Below the pieces are notes generated by a model, which saw only the letters and a program-made list of their open reading frames with translations, was not told the DNA's origin and searched no databases. Below, piece by piece: positions 31,960 to 39,701 of a stretch of 39,701 bases of DNA; the stretch's first letter is position 1, and each line of letters begins with the position of its first letter. Source of the stretch: UBA652 sp964598235 (GTDB lineage Bacteria > Pseudomonadota > Gammaproteobacteria > Nitrosococcales > Methylophagaceae); the NCBI GenBank assembly GCA_964598235.1, contig CAZRAY010000012.1, positions 1-39,701 of the forward strand, written 5' to 3'. Position numbers and translations under genes: made by a program.

Positions 31960-33330
31960 TTATTTAAAAACATTAATCCCTTTCAACAGGTTCAAGGCTT
32001 CAGACAAGGGATAGTCGGTGACCGCGAGATTTTCTGCTTCCGCTTCATCCTCTTTGGCGCTATCCTCTTTATCTGCCGTATCCGTTTTATCCTTATCTCC
32101 GGCCTTTGGCTTATCTGCTTTTTCTGCTTCGCCTTTATCGATATGGCCGGTTAAATCTTCCTCGCGCGTGCGCTCAAATTTAGATTTTTCTGCCGCGGTG
32201 ACTTTAAGCCCAGTCAAAATAATATCCGGCGTGATGCCTTCTGCTTGAATGGAACGACCTGATGGCGTGAAATACCGCGCAGTGGTGATTTTAACCGCAG
32301 TTTCATCCGTTAACGGCATCACGGTTTGCACCGAGCCTTTACCAAAGGTTTGATCGCCCATAATCACGGCGCGTTTATGATCTTGCAGCGCACCGGCCAC
32401 AATTTCAGAGGCAGATGCCGATCCGCCATTAACCAATACCACCATCGGCGCACCATGCAGCAAATCAATGGGTTTCGCTTTAAACTTATAGGAAGAATCA
32501 GGGATCCGACCTTCGGTATAAACCAATAAACCTTTTTTCACAAACGCATCCGATACATCTACCGCCGCTTGTAACAGACCGCCTGGGTTATTGCGTAAAT
32601 CCAATACCAATCCTTTTAATTCACCATCGCTTTCCGCCTGCATTTCTGCAATCGCTTCACGCACATTGACACCCGTACGATGCTGGAAGGTGCTGATCCG
32701 TAAATAACCATAACCGGCTTCTAGCATTTTATTTTTAACGCTTTGCACTTTGATAACCGCGCGGGTAATGATGACCGTAAACGGTTCTTCGCCTTCACGC
32801 GCCACCAGCAACTCAATATCCGTGTCTGGTTTGCCGCGCATTAATTTAACGGCTTCACCTAAGGTCATGCCTTTCACAGGCACATCATCTAAGCGGACAA
32901 TAAAATCACCCGCTTCCAAACCAGCTTCCGCCGCAGGGGTATCATCAATCGGCGACACGACTTTCACAAAGCCATCTTCCATCGTGACTTCAATACCAAG
33001 GCCACCAAATTCGCCTGAGGTGCCTTCGCGCAAGGATTTATATCCTTTGGTATCTAAATACGTAGAATGTGGATCCAGACCTGCTAGCATGCCTTTAATC
33101 GCATTTTCTAGCAGCTCTTTATCATCAACTGGCTCAACATAGCTCGATTTAATGCGCCCAAACACTTCTGAAAAAGCACGCAATTCTTTGAATGGAATAT
33201 CGGGCATAGCGTTCGCGGGTAACACAGCATCCATAGGTTTTTCTGCCAACACGGCTGACCCAAACGCCAATACAACACCTGCAATCACGCCTGTCAGAAC
33301 CAAGCCTGTTTTATGTTTTAAAAAATGCAT
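31960..33330 (-). CDS. ctpA: C-terminal processing protease (S41), CtpA/Prc type
   Basis: Periplasmic serine protease that trims C-termini and regulates murein hydrolases. 456 aa: signal/anchor helix (residues 8-29), PDZ domain at about 95-165 (GGLGIEVTMEDGFVKVVSPIDDTPAAEAGLEAGD), then the S41 core with the catalytic Ser (middle Ser of GSASASEI) and Lys in FGKGS, about 25 residues apart. The C-terminal ~60 residues are a low-complexity Lys/Asp/Glu region before DYPLSEALNLLKG. Follows envC on the minus strand (54-bp gap), a usual arrangement in Gammaproteobacteria. Confidence 0.95.
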   Translation of the reverse strand: MHFLKHKTGLVLTGVIAGVVLAFGSAVLAEKPMDAVLPANAMPDIPFKELRAFSEVFGRIKSSYVEPVDDKELLENAIKGMLAGLDPHSTYLDTKGYKSLREGTSGEFGGLGIEVTMEDGFVKVVSPIDDTPAAEAGLEAGDFIVRLDDVPVKGMTLGEAVKLMRGKPDTDIELLVAREGEEPFTVIITRAVIKVQSVKNKMLEAGYGYLRISTFQHRTGVNVREAIAEMQAESDGELKGLVLDLRNNPGGLLQAAVDVSDAFVKKGLLVYTEGRIPDSSYKFKAKPIDLLHGAPMVVLVNGGSASASEIVAGALQDHKRAVIMGDQTFGKGSVQTVMPLTDETAVKITTARYFTPSGRSIQAEGITPDIILTGLKVTAAEKSKFERTREEDLTGHIDKGEAEKADKPKAGDKDKTDTADKEDSAKEDEAEAENLAVTDYPLSEALNLLKGINVFK

Positions 33331-33384
33331 ATCTCTTCCTGTCTTTCAAATTATCTATATTTTTAGGCTACATTGATGCTTTTG

Positions 33385-34605
33385 CTATTTTAACCAGCGA
33401 ACGGGATCAATCGGCTTCCCTTTCCGCCGCACTTCAAAATATAAGCCCGCATACGGCCGAATACCATCGTTGCCACTATACGCCAGCAAATCACCCACCG
33501 CTACTTTGTCGCCTACTTTACGCAAAAGTGCCTGATTATTGCCATAAAGCGTCATATAATTATTGCTATGCTCAACGATTAATAGCGAACCAAAGCCCCG
33601 CATCCAATCGGCAAACACCACGCGCCCCGCGGCCGCAGCCGAGACTTTCTGCCCTGTTTTTGCCGCAATCATAATCCCCTGCCATTTTAATTTACTGCTG
33701 CTCCGGCGGCTGCCATAACGCGCAAGCATCTTGCCTTCTATTGGCCATTGTCGTGCTTTACCATTTACTTTTGGCGGGTTTGGCTTGGGTTTTTCTGGAG
33801 TGGGTTTCGCTGAGGTTGATTTTTCTGGCGTTACTTTTTCTGGCGGCTTAGGTTTTGGCGGCGGCTTTCTATTTAAGGTTTTTATCACCTTTTCTAATGT
33901 TTGCTGCTGTGTTTTTAATGCCGCCAGCGCGACATCTTGTGAGGCTATTTTCTTATCCAATGCCGCAACTGCAATGCCACGCTCAGTGCTATGCGCCGCT
34001 AATTGCTGCTGTTTTTCTTGCTGCGTTTCAAACAACGTTTGATAACGTGCTTGCTCGATAACAACGGTCCGCTTTTGCTCGGTCAACGCCGCTAATTTTG
34101 CTGACACATCCGCCATTTGATCGGCACGTGCCTGATGAAAATAACGGTAATACGTCAGGCCACGCGCCACCTCTGCAGGATCATCTTGGCTCAATAATGC
34201 TTGCAAGTAATTAGGCTGTGCCTGCCGCTGAATAGCGCGTAGTTGGGTCACTAACACCGCCATATGCTTCGCTTGCTGTTTCGACGTATTCTCCTGCGCC
34301 GCGGTTAACATCGCGAGCTTTTCTGCTTGGGCAGAAACCTCTCCCTGCAAGCTCAGCAACACTTGGCTGATTTCTGTTTCTGCTTTTGCTGCATCTTCTT
34401 GCAAAGCCAGTAACGCTTTTTGTGACATTTTGGCGGCTTTTAATTCTGCTTGTTGGGTTTTGACCGTTGCGCTCAAATCACTCAGCTTGGCCTTCGAATC
34501 TGCTACAGAATCTGCAGCGGGGGCAGCAACGCAGTATATCGCCCCAACGAACGCCATTGCCGCCCATAAAACCCTGCTCATGTTAATCCACCGCGGCTTA
34601 TTCAC
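33385..34605 (-). CDS. envC: EnvC-like murein hydrolase activator
   Basis: Divisome-associated activator of septal amidases. 406 aa: signal peptide (residues 1-30), two long coiled coils rich in Ala/Gln/Lys (about 35-250), a Pro/Lys/Glu linker with repeated PEK units, and a C-terminal LytM (M23) domain. The metal-site residues of active M23 enzymes are lost (LKWQGIMI where HxGxD is expected; GLYFEVRRKG instead of HLHFE), as in EnvC, so it should activate rather than cut. The start overlaps the gpmI stop by 8 bases; a second ATG 8 codons on is possible. Confidence 0.93.
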   Translation of the reverse strand: MNKPRWINMSRVLWAAMAFVGAIYCVAAPAADSVADSKAKLSDLSATVKTQQAELKAAKMSQKALLALQEDAAKAETEISQVLLSLQGEVSAQAEKLAMLTAAQENTSKQQAKHMAVLVTQLRAIQRQAQPNYLQALLSQDDPAEVARGLTYYRYFHQARADQMADVSAKLAALTEQKRTVVIEQARYQTLFETQQEKQQQLAAHSTERGIAVAALDKKIASQDVALAALKTQQQTLEKVIKTLNRKPPPKPKPPEKVTPEKSTSAKPTPEKPKPNPPKVNGKARQWPIEGKMLARYGSRRSSSKLKWQGIMIAAKTGQKVSAAAAGRVVFADWMRGFGSLLIVEHSNNYMTLYGNNQALLRKVGDKVAVGDLLAYSGNDGIRPYAGLYFEVRRKGKPIDPVRWLK

Positions 34606-36178
34606 TATTTGATTCTGGTCTAAATTCTATTAGGGGATGGCCGGTCATTTCATGCGGGATCATCAAGCCCATCAACGATAACATCGTGGGCGCAATATCG
34701 GCTAATACACCGCCCTCTAAACAGTGTGCTTCGTGGCCTTCAATAACGACATCCGACGCATACAACAAGGGCACAAGATTCGATGTGTGTGCTGTGTGCT
34801 GTTGCCCTGTTGAGGTATCTTGCATCATTTCAGCATTACCATGATCAGCAGTGACCAACATTTGGCCATTCACCTGTTGCATCGCATCCCATACCCGCCC
34901 AAGGCAGATATCCAAAAACTCAATCGCCTTCACCGCGGCGGCAAAATCACCCGAATGCCCCACCATATCGGCATTGGCATAATTACAAATAATGACATCA
35001 TATTGTTGCACTGCAATCGCTTCGATCAATTTGTCGGTCACTTCTTCGGCACTCATTTCTGGCTTTAAGTTATAGGTTGATACCGCCGGAGAGGGCACTA
35101 AAATCCGATCTTCTCCCTCATAGGGCTTATCACGACCGCCATTAAAGAAGAAGGTGACATGGGCATATTTCTCTGTTTCTGCAATCCGTAATTGTCGCAA
35201 CCCTAGCTGCGACAAGTGTCGCCCCAACACATTCGGTATTTTTTCTGACGGGAAGGCCACCCGTACATCAAATTCACTGCTAAATTCCGTTAATGAAACA
35301 AAATAAACCGGCACCATGGGCTGACTACGCGCCCCTTCCCCACATTCAGGTGAAATAAATAGTTCTGTGAGTTGCCGCGCGCGATCTGAACGGAAATTCA
35401 TAAAGACAACAACGTCGCCTTCTTCCACGGTTACTGGCGCATCGCCAGCAGGGACAATCGCCGTCGCTTGCACAAACTCATCGGTCTCATCCCGCGCATA
35501 GCCCGCATCCAAAGCCGCCAATGCATCTTCTGTTTGAAAACCAGCTTCGCCTCGCGTAATGAGCTGATAAGCCTTGTTCACACGCTGCCAGCGTTGATCC
35601 CGATCCATCGCATAAAACCGACCAATAACGGATGCAAATTGGCCTACGCCCGCCGACTTGAAATGCGCTTCCATTGCTTCGATTGAGCGTTTTGCGCTTT
35701 TGGGAGGGGTATCTCGACCATCCAAGAACGCATGCACATATACTTTTTTCAATCCCCGCTGCGCCGCGAGCGCAACCATTGCCTGTAAATGAGTCTCGTG
35801 GCTATGCACCCCGCCAGGTGAGAGCAAGCCTAAAATATGAAGTGCTTTACCTTCTGCTAGGGCATGATCAACGGCATCCGTCAATGTGCGATTCGTAAAA
35901 AAAGACCCCGTACGCACAGCACGGCTCACCCGGGTAAACTCCTGATACACCACGCGCCCTGCGCCCATATTCATATGGCCAACTTCAGAATTGCCCATTT
36001 GATCGCCTGGCAAGCCGACCGCCGCACCCGACGCATTGATCAAGGTATGCGGCATCTGTTGCCATAATTTATCCCAAACAGGGGTGTTTGCCGTTGTCAC
36101 CGCATTATCTATTGCGGGTTCCCTCACACCCCAGCCATCTAAAATAATCAGCGCCAAAGGTCGCCGCGCATCAGCCAT
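34598..36178 (-). CDS. gpmI: 2,3-bisphosphoglycerate-independent phosphoglycerate mutase
   Basis: Interconverts 3- and 2-phosphoglycerate in glycolysis/gluconeogenesis using manganese. 526 aa. Metal-site and nucleophile motifs are present: LIILDGWG, QMGNSEVGHMNMGAGR (active-site Ser), HAFLDGRDTPPKSA, VICNYANADMVGHSGD and MLVTADHGNAE. First gene of the minus-strand gpmI-envC-ctpA run, divergent from the rhodanese-grxC-secB-gpsA run, the same arrangement as E. coli gpmM-envC against yibN-grxC-secB-gpsA. Confidence 0.97.
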   Translation of the reverse strand: MADARRPLALIILDGWGVREPAIDNAVTTANTPVWDKLWQQMPHTLINASGAAVGLPGDQMGNSEVGHMNMGAGRVVYQEFTRVSRAVRTGSFFTNRTLTDAVDHALAEGKALHILGLLSPGGVHSHETHLQAMVALAAQRGLKKVYVHAFLDGRDTPPKSAKRSIEAMEAHFKSAGVGQFASVIGRFYAMDRDQRWQRVNKAYQLITRGEAGFQTEDALAALDAGYARDETDEFVQATAIVPAGDAPVTVEEGDVVVFMNFRSDRARQLTELFISPECGEGARSQPMVPVYFVSLTEFSSEFDVRVAFPSEKIPNVLGRHLSQLGLRQLRIAETEKYAHVTFFFNGGRDKPYEGEDRILVPSPAVSTYNLKPEMSAEEVTDKLIEAIAVQQYDVIICNYANADMVGHSGDFAAAVKAIEFLDICLGRVWDAMQQVNGQMLVTADHGNAEMMQDTSTGQQHTAHTSNLVPLLYASDVVIEGHEAHCLEGGVLADIAPTMLSLMGLMIPHEMTGHPLIEFRPESNSE

Positions 36179-36288
36179 ACTTTTCCCTTCTATTCTATAT
36201 CTATGTATATGTATCCAATCCCGTGTATTATATAGCAGTTTTGTGGTGACAGATCATGCCGCCACCTTTGAATTTCAGGAAAGTTTTA

Positions 36289-36702
36289 ATGGAACATTTG
36301 AACGAATTTATTGGCAATCATTGGATGCTTGTGCTGACTTTTGCCATTCTATCCAGCATGCTACTAAGCCAAATCCTCCGCGGCGGTGCAAGCAATACTA
36401 TCAGCAGTACGCAAGCAACGATGTTAATCAACCAGCATAAAGGCCGTTTTATTGACGTGCGGAGTATGGATGAATTTGGCCAGGGGCATATTGCCGAATC
36501 AAAAAACATTCCGCTGGATGATCTTGCTGAAAAAATTAAAAAAATTAAAGGCCCTGATAAGCCTGTCATCCTCGTTTGTGCCTCTGGACAGCGCGCACAA
36601 ACCGCGGCGAGCCAGTTCCAAGAAAACGGCTTTAATGAAGTTTATGTGCTTAAAGGCGGCATCCAGGGTTGGAAAATGGAACAACTGCCCCTATTTACCT
36701 AA
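36289..36702 (+). CDS. yibN: Membrane-anchored rhodanese-domain protein (YibN-like)
   Basis: 137 aa: one N-terminal membrane helix (HWMLVLTFAILSSMLLSQIL) and a rhodanese domain from about residue 42 (GRFIDVRSMDEFGQGHIAESKNIPL) with the persulfide cysteine in VILVCASGQRAQTAA. Sulfurtransferase partner unknown. I start at ATG 36289 because AGGA lies 8 bases before it; the frame also opens at 36256 without support. Heads the run grxC-secB-gpsA, as yibN does in E. coli. Confidence 0.93.
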   Translation: MEHLNEFIGNHWMLVLTFAILSSMLLSQILRGGASNTISSTQATMLINQHKGRFIDVRSMDEFGQGHIAESKNIPLDDLAEKIKKIKGPDKPVILVCASGQRAQTAASQFQENGFNEVYVLKGGIQGWKMEQLPLFT

Positions 36703-36728
36703 ATACAACACGATAAATTGAGCGAATA

Positions 36729-36986
36729 ATGGCAACAATTGAAATTTACTCTACCGGCATCTGCCCCTACTGCGTCATGGCTAAACAGCTATTACAACGC
36801 AAAGGCGCCGACTATACCGAAGTTCGTATTGATCGTGATACGGAGAAGCGTGACGAAATGATGGCGAGAAGCAAACAACGCACTGTGCCACAAATTTTTA
36901 TTAATGGCGATGCGATCGGTGGTTATACCGATTTGGTCGCCTTAGATCGTAATAAACAACTCGACAGCCTATTGGCGCTGTCATAA
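36729..36986 (+). CDS. grxC: Glutaredoxin 3
   Basis: 85-aa dithiol glutaredoxin. Active site GICPYCVMAK with two cysteines, the cis-proline TVPQIFING and GGYTDL glutathione-binding loop. It reduces protein disulfides and glutathione mixed disulfides in the cytoplasm. 26 bp after the rhodanese gene and 24 bp before secB. Confidence 0.97.
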   Translation: MATIEIYSTGICPYCVMAKQLLQRKGADYTEVRIDRDTEKRDEMMARSKQRTVPQIFINGDAIGGYTDLVALDRNKQLDSLLALS

Positions 36987-37010
36987 TTTTAATTATTTTT
37001 AGGACATATC

Positions 37011-37502
37011 ATGGCTGAGAACGACAACGGATCAACAGAACAACAAGCAGCAACGTTTACGATTCAAAAAATATACACCAAAGACATCTCATTCGAAACA
37101 CCAAATTCACCGAATATTTTCCGTGAAGAATGGAAGCCTGAGCTTGATTTACAGCTGAGCAACACTTACAACAAGCTAGATGAAGATACACACGAAATCA
37201 CCCTATCGGTGACCGTTACGGCTAAAGTTGAAGATAAAGTGGCCTTCCTTGTTGAAGTACAACAAGCGGGTGTATTCACGCTAAAAGGTTATTCTTCTAA
37301 CGAAATGGGCCCGCTAGTTGGTAGCTATTGTCCAAACACTTTATTCCCCTTCGCCCGTGAAGTTATTTCAGACATCGTGCTTAAGGGTGGCTTCCCACAA
37401 CTCGTATTGGCACCCGTTAATTTTGATGCCTTATATGCGCAGCAAGTGGAACAAGCGCAACAAGCAGCGGCCACTGAAAAATCTGACGGCACAACCCACT
37501 AA
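37011..37502 (+). CDS. secB: Export chaperone SecB
   Basis: Tetrameric chaperone that keeps preproteins unfolded and hands them to SecA. 163 aa with FTIQKIYTKDISFETPNSPNIF at the N-terminus, YEVTLSVTV-like strand (HEITLSVTVTAKV), and the conserved CPNTLFPFAREVISDIVLKGGFPQLVLAPVNFDALY near the end. A glutamine-rich tail follows. TTTTTAGGA precedes the ATG. Confidence 0.97.
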   Translation: MAENDNGSTEQQAATFTIQKIYTKDISFETPNSPNIFREEWKPELDLQLSNTYNKLDEDTHEITLSVTVTAKVEDKVAFLVEVQQAGVFTLKGYSSNEMGPLVGSYCPNTLFPFAREVISDIVLKGGFPQLVLAPVNFDALYAQQVEQAQQAAATEKSDGTTH

Positions 37503-37514
37503 AACCTACTCGTT

Positions 37515-38558
37515 ATGGCACCTATCGCGCCCTTGTCCAATCTCTCCCCTACCGTTGTATTAGGTGCGGGGGCATGGGGCACCGCGCTGGCCATTGCTAT
37601 TGCGCGTAATGGCCACAATGTCATCTTATGGGGACGCGATCCTGAACAACTTGCGTCAATGGCCAAAAATCGAGAAAACGCCCGCTATCTTGCGGGCGTT
37701 TCTTTTCCTGATAGCCTACGAATTGAAGCCAATCTTGCCGATGCATTAGTGCAAGCAAAGCATGTATTGGTCTCTGTTCCCAGCATTGCTTTTACCGACT
37801 GCCTTGCCGAGGTAAAACACTATATTGCAGCTAATACACCCGTCAGCTGGGCAACCAAAGGCCTCACGCCTGATACCGGTTGCTTCTTGCATGATACGGC
37901 CCGCGACATCCTTGGCGAACATCATCCGCTTGCCATCATTTCTGGCCCCAGCTTTGCGGCCGAAGTGGCTAAAGGACTCCCCACCGCCTTCACGGTCGCT
38001 TCATTGGATGAAGATTTTGCGGCCGCGCTAGCGACCACGCTTCACCAGCCCACGCTACGCGTTTACACGACCAATGACATTATGGGCGTACAAATCGGTG
38101 GCACGGTTAAAAATGTACTGGCCATTGCTGCTGGTATTTCGGATGGACTCGGATTTGGCGCCAATGCACGCGCAGCATTAATTACCCGTGGTCTTGCTGA
38201 AAGCTTGCACCTCAGCAGCCGGCTCGGTGCGCAAACAGATACCTTAATCGGCTTGTCGGGCATTGGCGATTTAATTCTCACCTGCACCGATGATCAAAGT
38301 CGCAATCGCCAGCTCGGGCTGGCCTTAGCAAGCTGCGATAGTGTCGAAGCCGCAATTAACAAAGTCGGCAAAACCGTTGAAGGCATGCATGCTGCACGCG
38401 AAGTCTTACTGCGTGCAAAACAAATTAATGTAGAAATGCCTATCGTTGAGCAGGTCTGTAATATATTATTTGAAGGTCATGACCCCCGAGAAGCCGTGCA
38501 AGCGTTATTATGTCGGGAACAAAAAAACACGGAAATCGTCCGCCCAAAAACGAAATAA
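37515..38558 (+). CDS. gpsA: Glycerol-3-phosphate dehydrogenase [NAD(P)+]
   Basis: Makes sn-glycerol-3-phosphate from DHAP for phospholipids. 347 aa. Rossmann motif VVLGAGAWGTALAIAIARNGH near the N-terminus, SGPSFAAEVAKGLPTA, catalytic Lys in GGTVKNVLAIAAGISDGLGFGANARAALITRG, and GLSGIGDLILTCT. The start 12 bp after secB lacks a clear Shine-Dalgarno, so coupling to secB is likely. The ~10 residues before VVLGAGAWG are slightly long for the family, so a start a few codons later cannot be excluded. Confidence 0.96.
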   Translation: MAPIAPLSNLSPTVVLGAGAWGTALAIAIARNGHNVILWGRDPEQLASMAKNRENARYLAGVSFPDSLRIEANLADALVQAKHVLVSVPSIAFTDCLAEVKHYIAANTPVSWATKGLTPDTGCFLHDTARDILGEHHPLAIISGPSFAAEVAKGLPTAFTVASLDEDFAAALATTLHQPTLRVYTTNDIMGVQIGGTVKNVLAIAAGISDGLGFGANARAALITRGLAESLHLSSRLGAQTDTLIGLSGIGDLILTCTDDQSRNRQLGLALASCDSVEAAINKVGKTVEGMHAAREVLLRAKQINVEMPIVEQVCNILFEGHDPREAVQALLCREQKNTEIVRPKTK

Positions 38559-38578
38559 AAGATTCATAAGGAAACATC

Positions 38579-39436
38579 ATGCAAACAAGCTCTTTTCACA
38601 AGCCTTTCGGCCTTAGCCTTATCTTACTGCTCAGTATTGTGCTGGCAGGTTGTAGTAGCCCATTCAAGCGTAACGTCGATCCCAGTGTCGCCAATCGTAC
38701 CCTATGGGAAGCCTCCGATTATCAATATGTCAAAGTAGTGAATAGCGATGTGCCTAATCCTGCAAACTCGCATCCTTCTGGGATCACAGAAGCCGATATG
38801 CGTACTATCCTTAGTTCGCTTTATGTCAGCGAGCGGATTGCCCTTCGTCGTAGAGAAAATCCGATATTCTCAGTGGGTGAGCAACAAGTATTAAGCCGCG
38901 CGCTTACCCAAGGGCTTTCACTTGCGCAAGCAGGAGAAGATGTTAATTTTGTGACTATCGGCTCTCACCCTGGCGCATTAGGTAATTCCCGGAAAACAAA
39001 TACGGGCCGTGTATTCCTTCAAAATGGCAAGCTCAATATTATCTTCGGTATTATGCATGAACCCTACTCCAAAAAAGATAAAGCCACCAACCAAGAAATT
39101 GATCGCCGCGCGAATCCACTCTTGCCGGGTGTTCGTGCAACCGCATCTTCTAAGCTCATCGGACAAGTTGCTTTAGATTCAGGCCAAGCATTTTATCTTG
39201 ATCCGCAAACAGGCAATGAACGTCGTGACTGGTTAGTGATTGACGTAGCAACCGTGCTTGCAACCGCACGTGGTAAAGAACGAGAAGCCATTGATGGCGC
39301 TATCAGCCCTGAAATGCGAGAAGCCATTGCACACAATTCGCAAACCGTTCGTAATCTCAAGCAAGATATCGGCAATTTGAAAGAACTGCTATTCGATTTA
39401 CAGGCCGAGATGGATGCCTTGAAAGCAGCACAATAA
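38579..39436 (+). CDS. Lipoprotein of unknown function
   Basis: 285 aa. Lipoprotein signal LILLLSIVLAGC with lipidated Cys25. The mature domain (NRTLWEASDYQYVKVVNSDVPNPANSHP ... KLIGQVALDSGQAFYLDPQTGNERRDWLVIDVATVLA) is not one I recognise. The last ~45 residues (IAHNSQTVRNLKQDIGNLKELLFDLQAEMDALKAAQ) form a coiled coil. AAGGAAAC precedes the ATG; 20 bp after gpsA, so probably the last gene of that run, and a terminator follows. Unusual neighbour: in E. coli cysE follows gpsA. Confidence 0.8.
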   Translation: MQTSSFHKPFGLSLILLLSIVLAGCSSPFKRNVDPSVANRTLWEASDYQYVKVVNSDVPNPANSHPSGITEADMRTILSSLYVSERIALRRRENPIFSVGEQQVLSRALTQGLSLAQAGEDVNFVTIGSHPGALGNSRKTNTGRVFLQNGKLNIIFGIMHEPYSKKDKATNQEIDRRANPLLPGVRATASSKLIGQVALDSGQAFYLDPQTGNERRDWLVIDVATVLATARGKEREAIDGAISPEMREAIAHNSQTVRNLKQDIGNLKELLFDLQAEMDALKAAQ

Positions 39437-39456
39437 GCAACTTTAAACGACGCTAG

Positions 39457-39482
39457 AAAAGGGTGCGAAAGCGCCCTTTTTT
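39457..39482 (+). terminator. Terminator of the rhodanese-grxC-secB-gpsA-lipoprotein run
   Basis: AAAAGGGTGC / GCGCCCTTTTTT stem closed by a GAAA tetraloop, 20 bp after the lipoprotein stop. Confidence 0.93.
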
Positions 39483-39534
39483 GTGGCTATCATATACAGT
39501 GTTATGATTAAGCTATCTTATGAAAGGGCACATG

Positions 39535-39654
39535 ATGAAACTCTCCCATAAACATTACCTTATCTTGCTCGGCATCTTATTTGCTATTGAATGGGTATTT
39601 TTTGCCATCAATCCTTCGCATTTCAGTGATTGGTTATTGGAAAATGTGAGTTAA
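39535..39654 (+). CDS. Short membrane ORF resembling the N-terminus of DUF2238 (YjdF) proteins
   Basis: 39-aa frame, ATG 39535 with GAAAGGG upstream: MKLSHKHYLILLGILFAIEW then VFFAINPSHFSDWLLENVS and stop. The pattern helix-INP-x-DW-LLEN is how DUF2238/YjdF membrane proteins begin. The next frame opens at ATG 39654 (TAATG overlap) and reads MAKTGAFLAVFQWFSK to the window edge, which would fit the second helix. So this is either a frameshifted gene or a small ORF coupled to a second one. The window ends too soon to decide. Confidence 0.45.
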   Translation: MKLSHKHYLILLGILFAIEWVFFAINPSHFSDWLLENVS

Positions 39655-39701
39655 TGGCAAAAACGGGTGCTTTTTTAGCTGTTTTTCAGTGGTTTTCTAA
39701 A
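39654..39701 (+). CDS. Start of a frame continuing past the window, coupled to the preceding short ORF
   Basis: ATG overlaps the preceding stop (TAATG) and 16 codons are visible before the edge: hydrophobic, MAKTGAFLAVFQWFSK. May be the continuation of a DUF2238-like protein after a frameshift. Too short for a firm call. Confidence 0.3.
   Translation, partial: MAKTGAFLAVFQWFSK

Noticed and set aside
33731..34042. Gly/Phe-rich frame opposite envC, resembling a repeat protein
   Set aside because: The repeats are only the complement of the Pro/Lys/Glu linker codons of EnvC.

Overview
This looks like a chromosomal window from a gammaproteobacterium, most likely a methylotroph of the Methylophaga type. 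Two things point that way. The housekeeping blocks are gammaproteobacterial (hisBHA...FIE-hinT-tatABC, recF-gyrB, envC/gpmI divergent from rhodanese-grxC-secB-gpsA). There is also a four-gene cluster for a tetrahydromethanopterin/methanofuran-type C1 cofactor, found in methylotrophic bacteria and methanogens. The genus is an inference; no rRNA or other marker is present. No CRISPR array, tRNA, rRNA, complete insertion sequence or prophage was seen.

Layout. 1-0.9 kb: 3' end of an ammonium transporter and a stretch with two related hairpins. 0.9-10.3 kb, mostly minus strand: recQ, tatCBA, hinT, hisE, hisI, hisF, then an accessory block (HTH regulator + DUF2975 membrane protein, divergent Rap1a/Tai-like secreted protein + small lipoprotein), a DUF2058 gene, then hisA, hisH and hisB. 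The histidine operon is thus interrupted by about 2.1 kb. 10.4-12.9 kb, plus strand: fnr, an ompW-like gene with a perfect FNR box in front of it, psiE-like and a secreted glutaredoxin-like gene. 12.9-15.4 kb, minus: murJ and oxyR. 15.5-18.6 kb: katA divergent from oxyR, then a rubredoxin gene (54 codons) and rubredoxin reductase, forming an oxidative-stress/electron-transfer neighbourhood.

18.6-22.3 kb: recF and gyrB, with two near-consensus ParB parS sites inside recF. This suggests the window is close to the replication origin, although dnaA and dnaN are not upstream. 22.4-25.3 kb: cytochrome b561, an IPTL-CTERM surface protein and a type II NADH dehydrogenase. 25.4-29.0 kb: flavoprotein (DmrB/AfpA type), DHPS-like DUF6513 protein, DUF447 protein and MfnB-like synthase. 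A 266-bp element with 33-bp terminal inverted repeats sits between the second and third of these genes and supplies the stop codon of the second. 29.0-31.8 kb: a tandem pair of secreted paralogues of unknown function. 32.0-36.2 kb: ctpA, envC and gpmI on the minus strand. 36.3-39.7 kb: rhodanese, grxC, secB, gpsA, a lipoprotein, and at the edge what may be the start of a frameshifted DUF2238-like gene.

The most notable non-gene signals are the paired parS sites written over conserved RecF motifs, the inverted-repeat element inside the C1 cofactor operon, the FNR box, a 24-codon ORF ahead of katA, and the split his operon. I did not find a clearly new multi-gene defence or mobile system.
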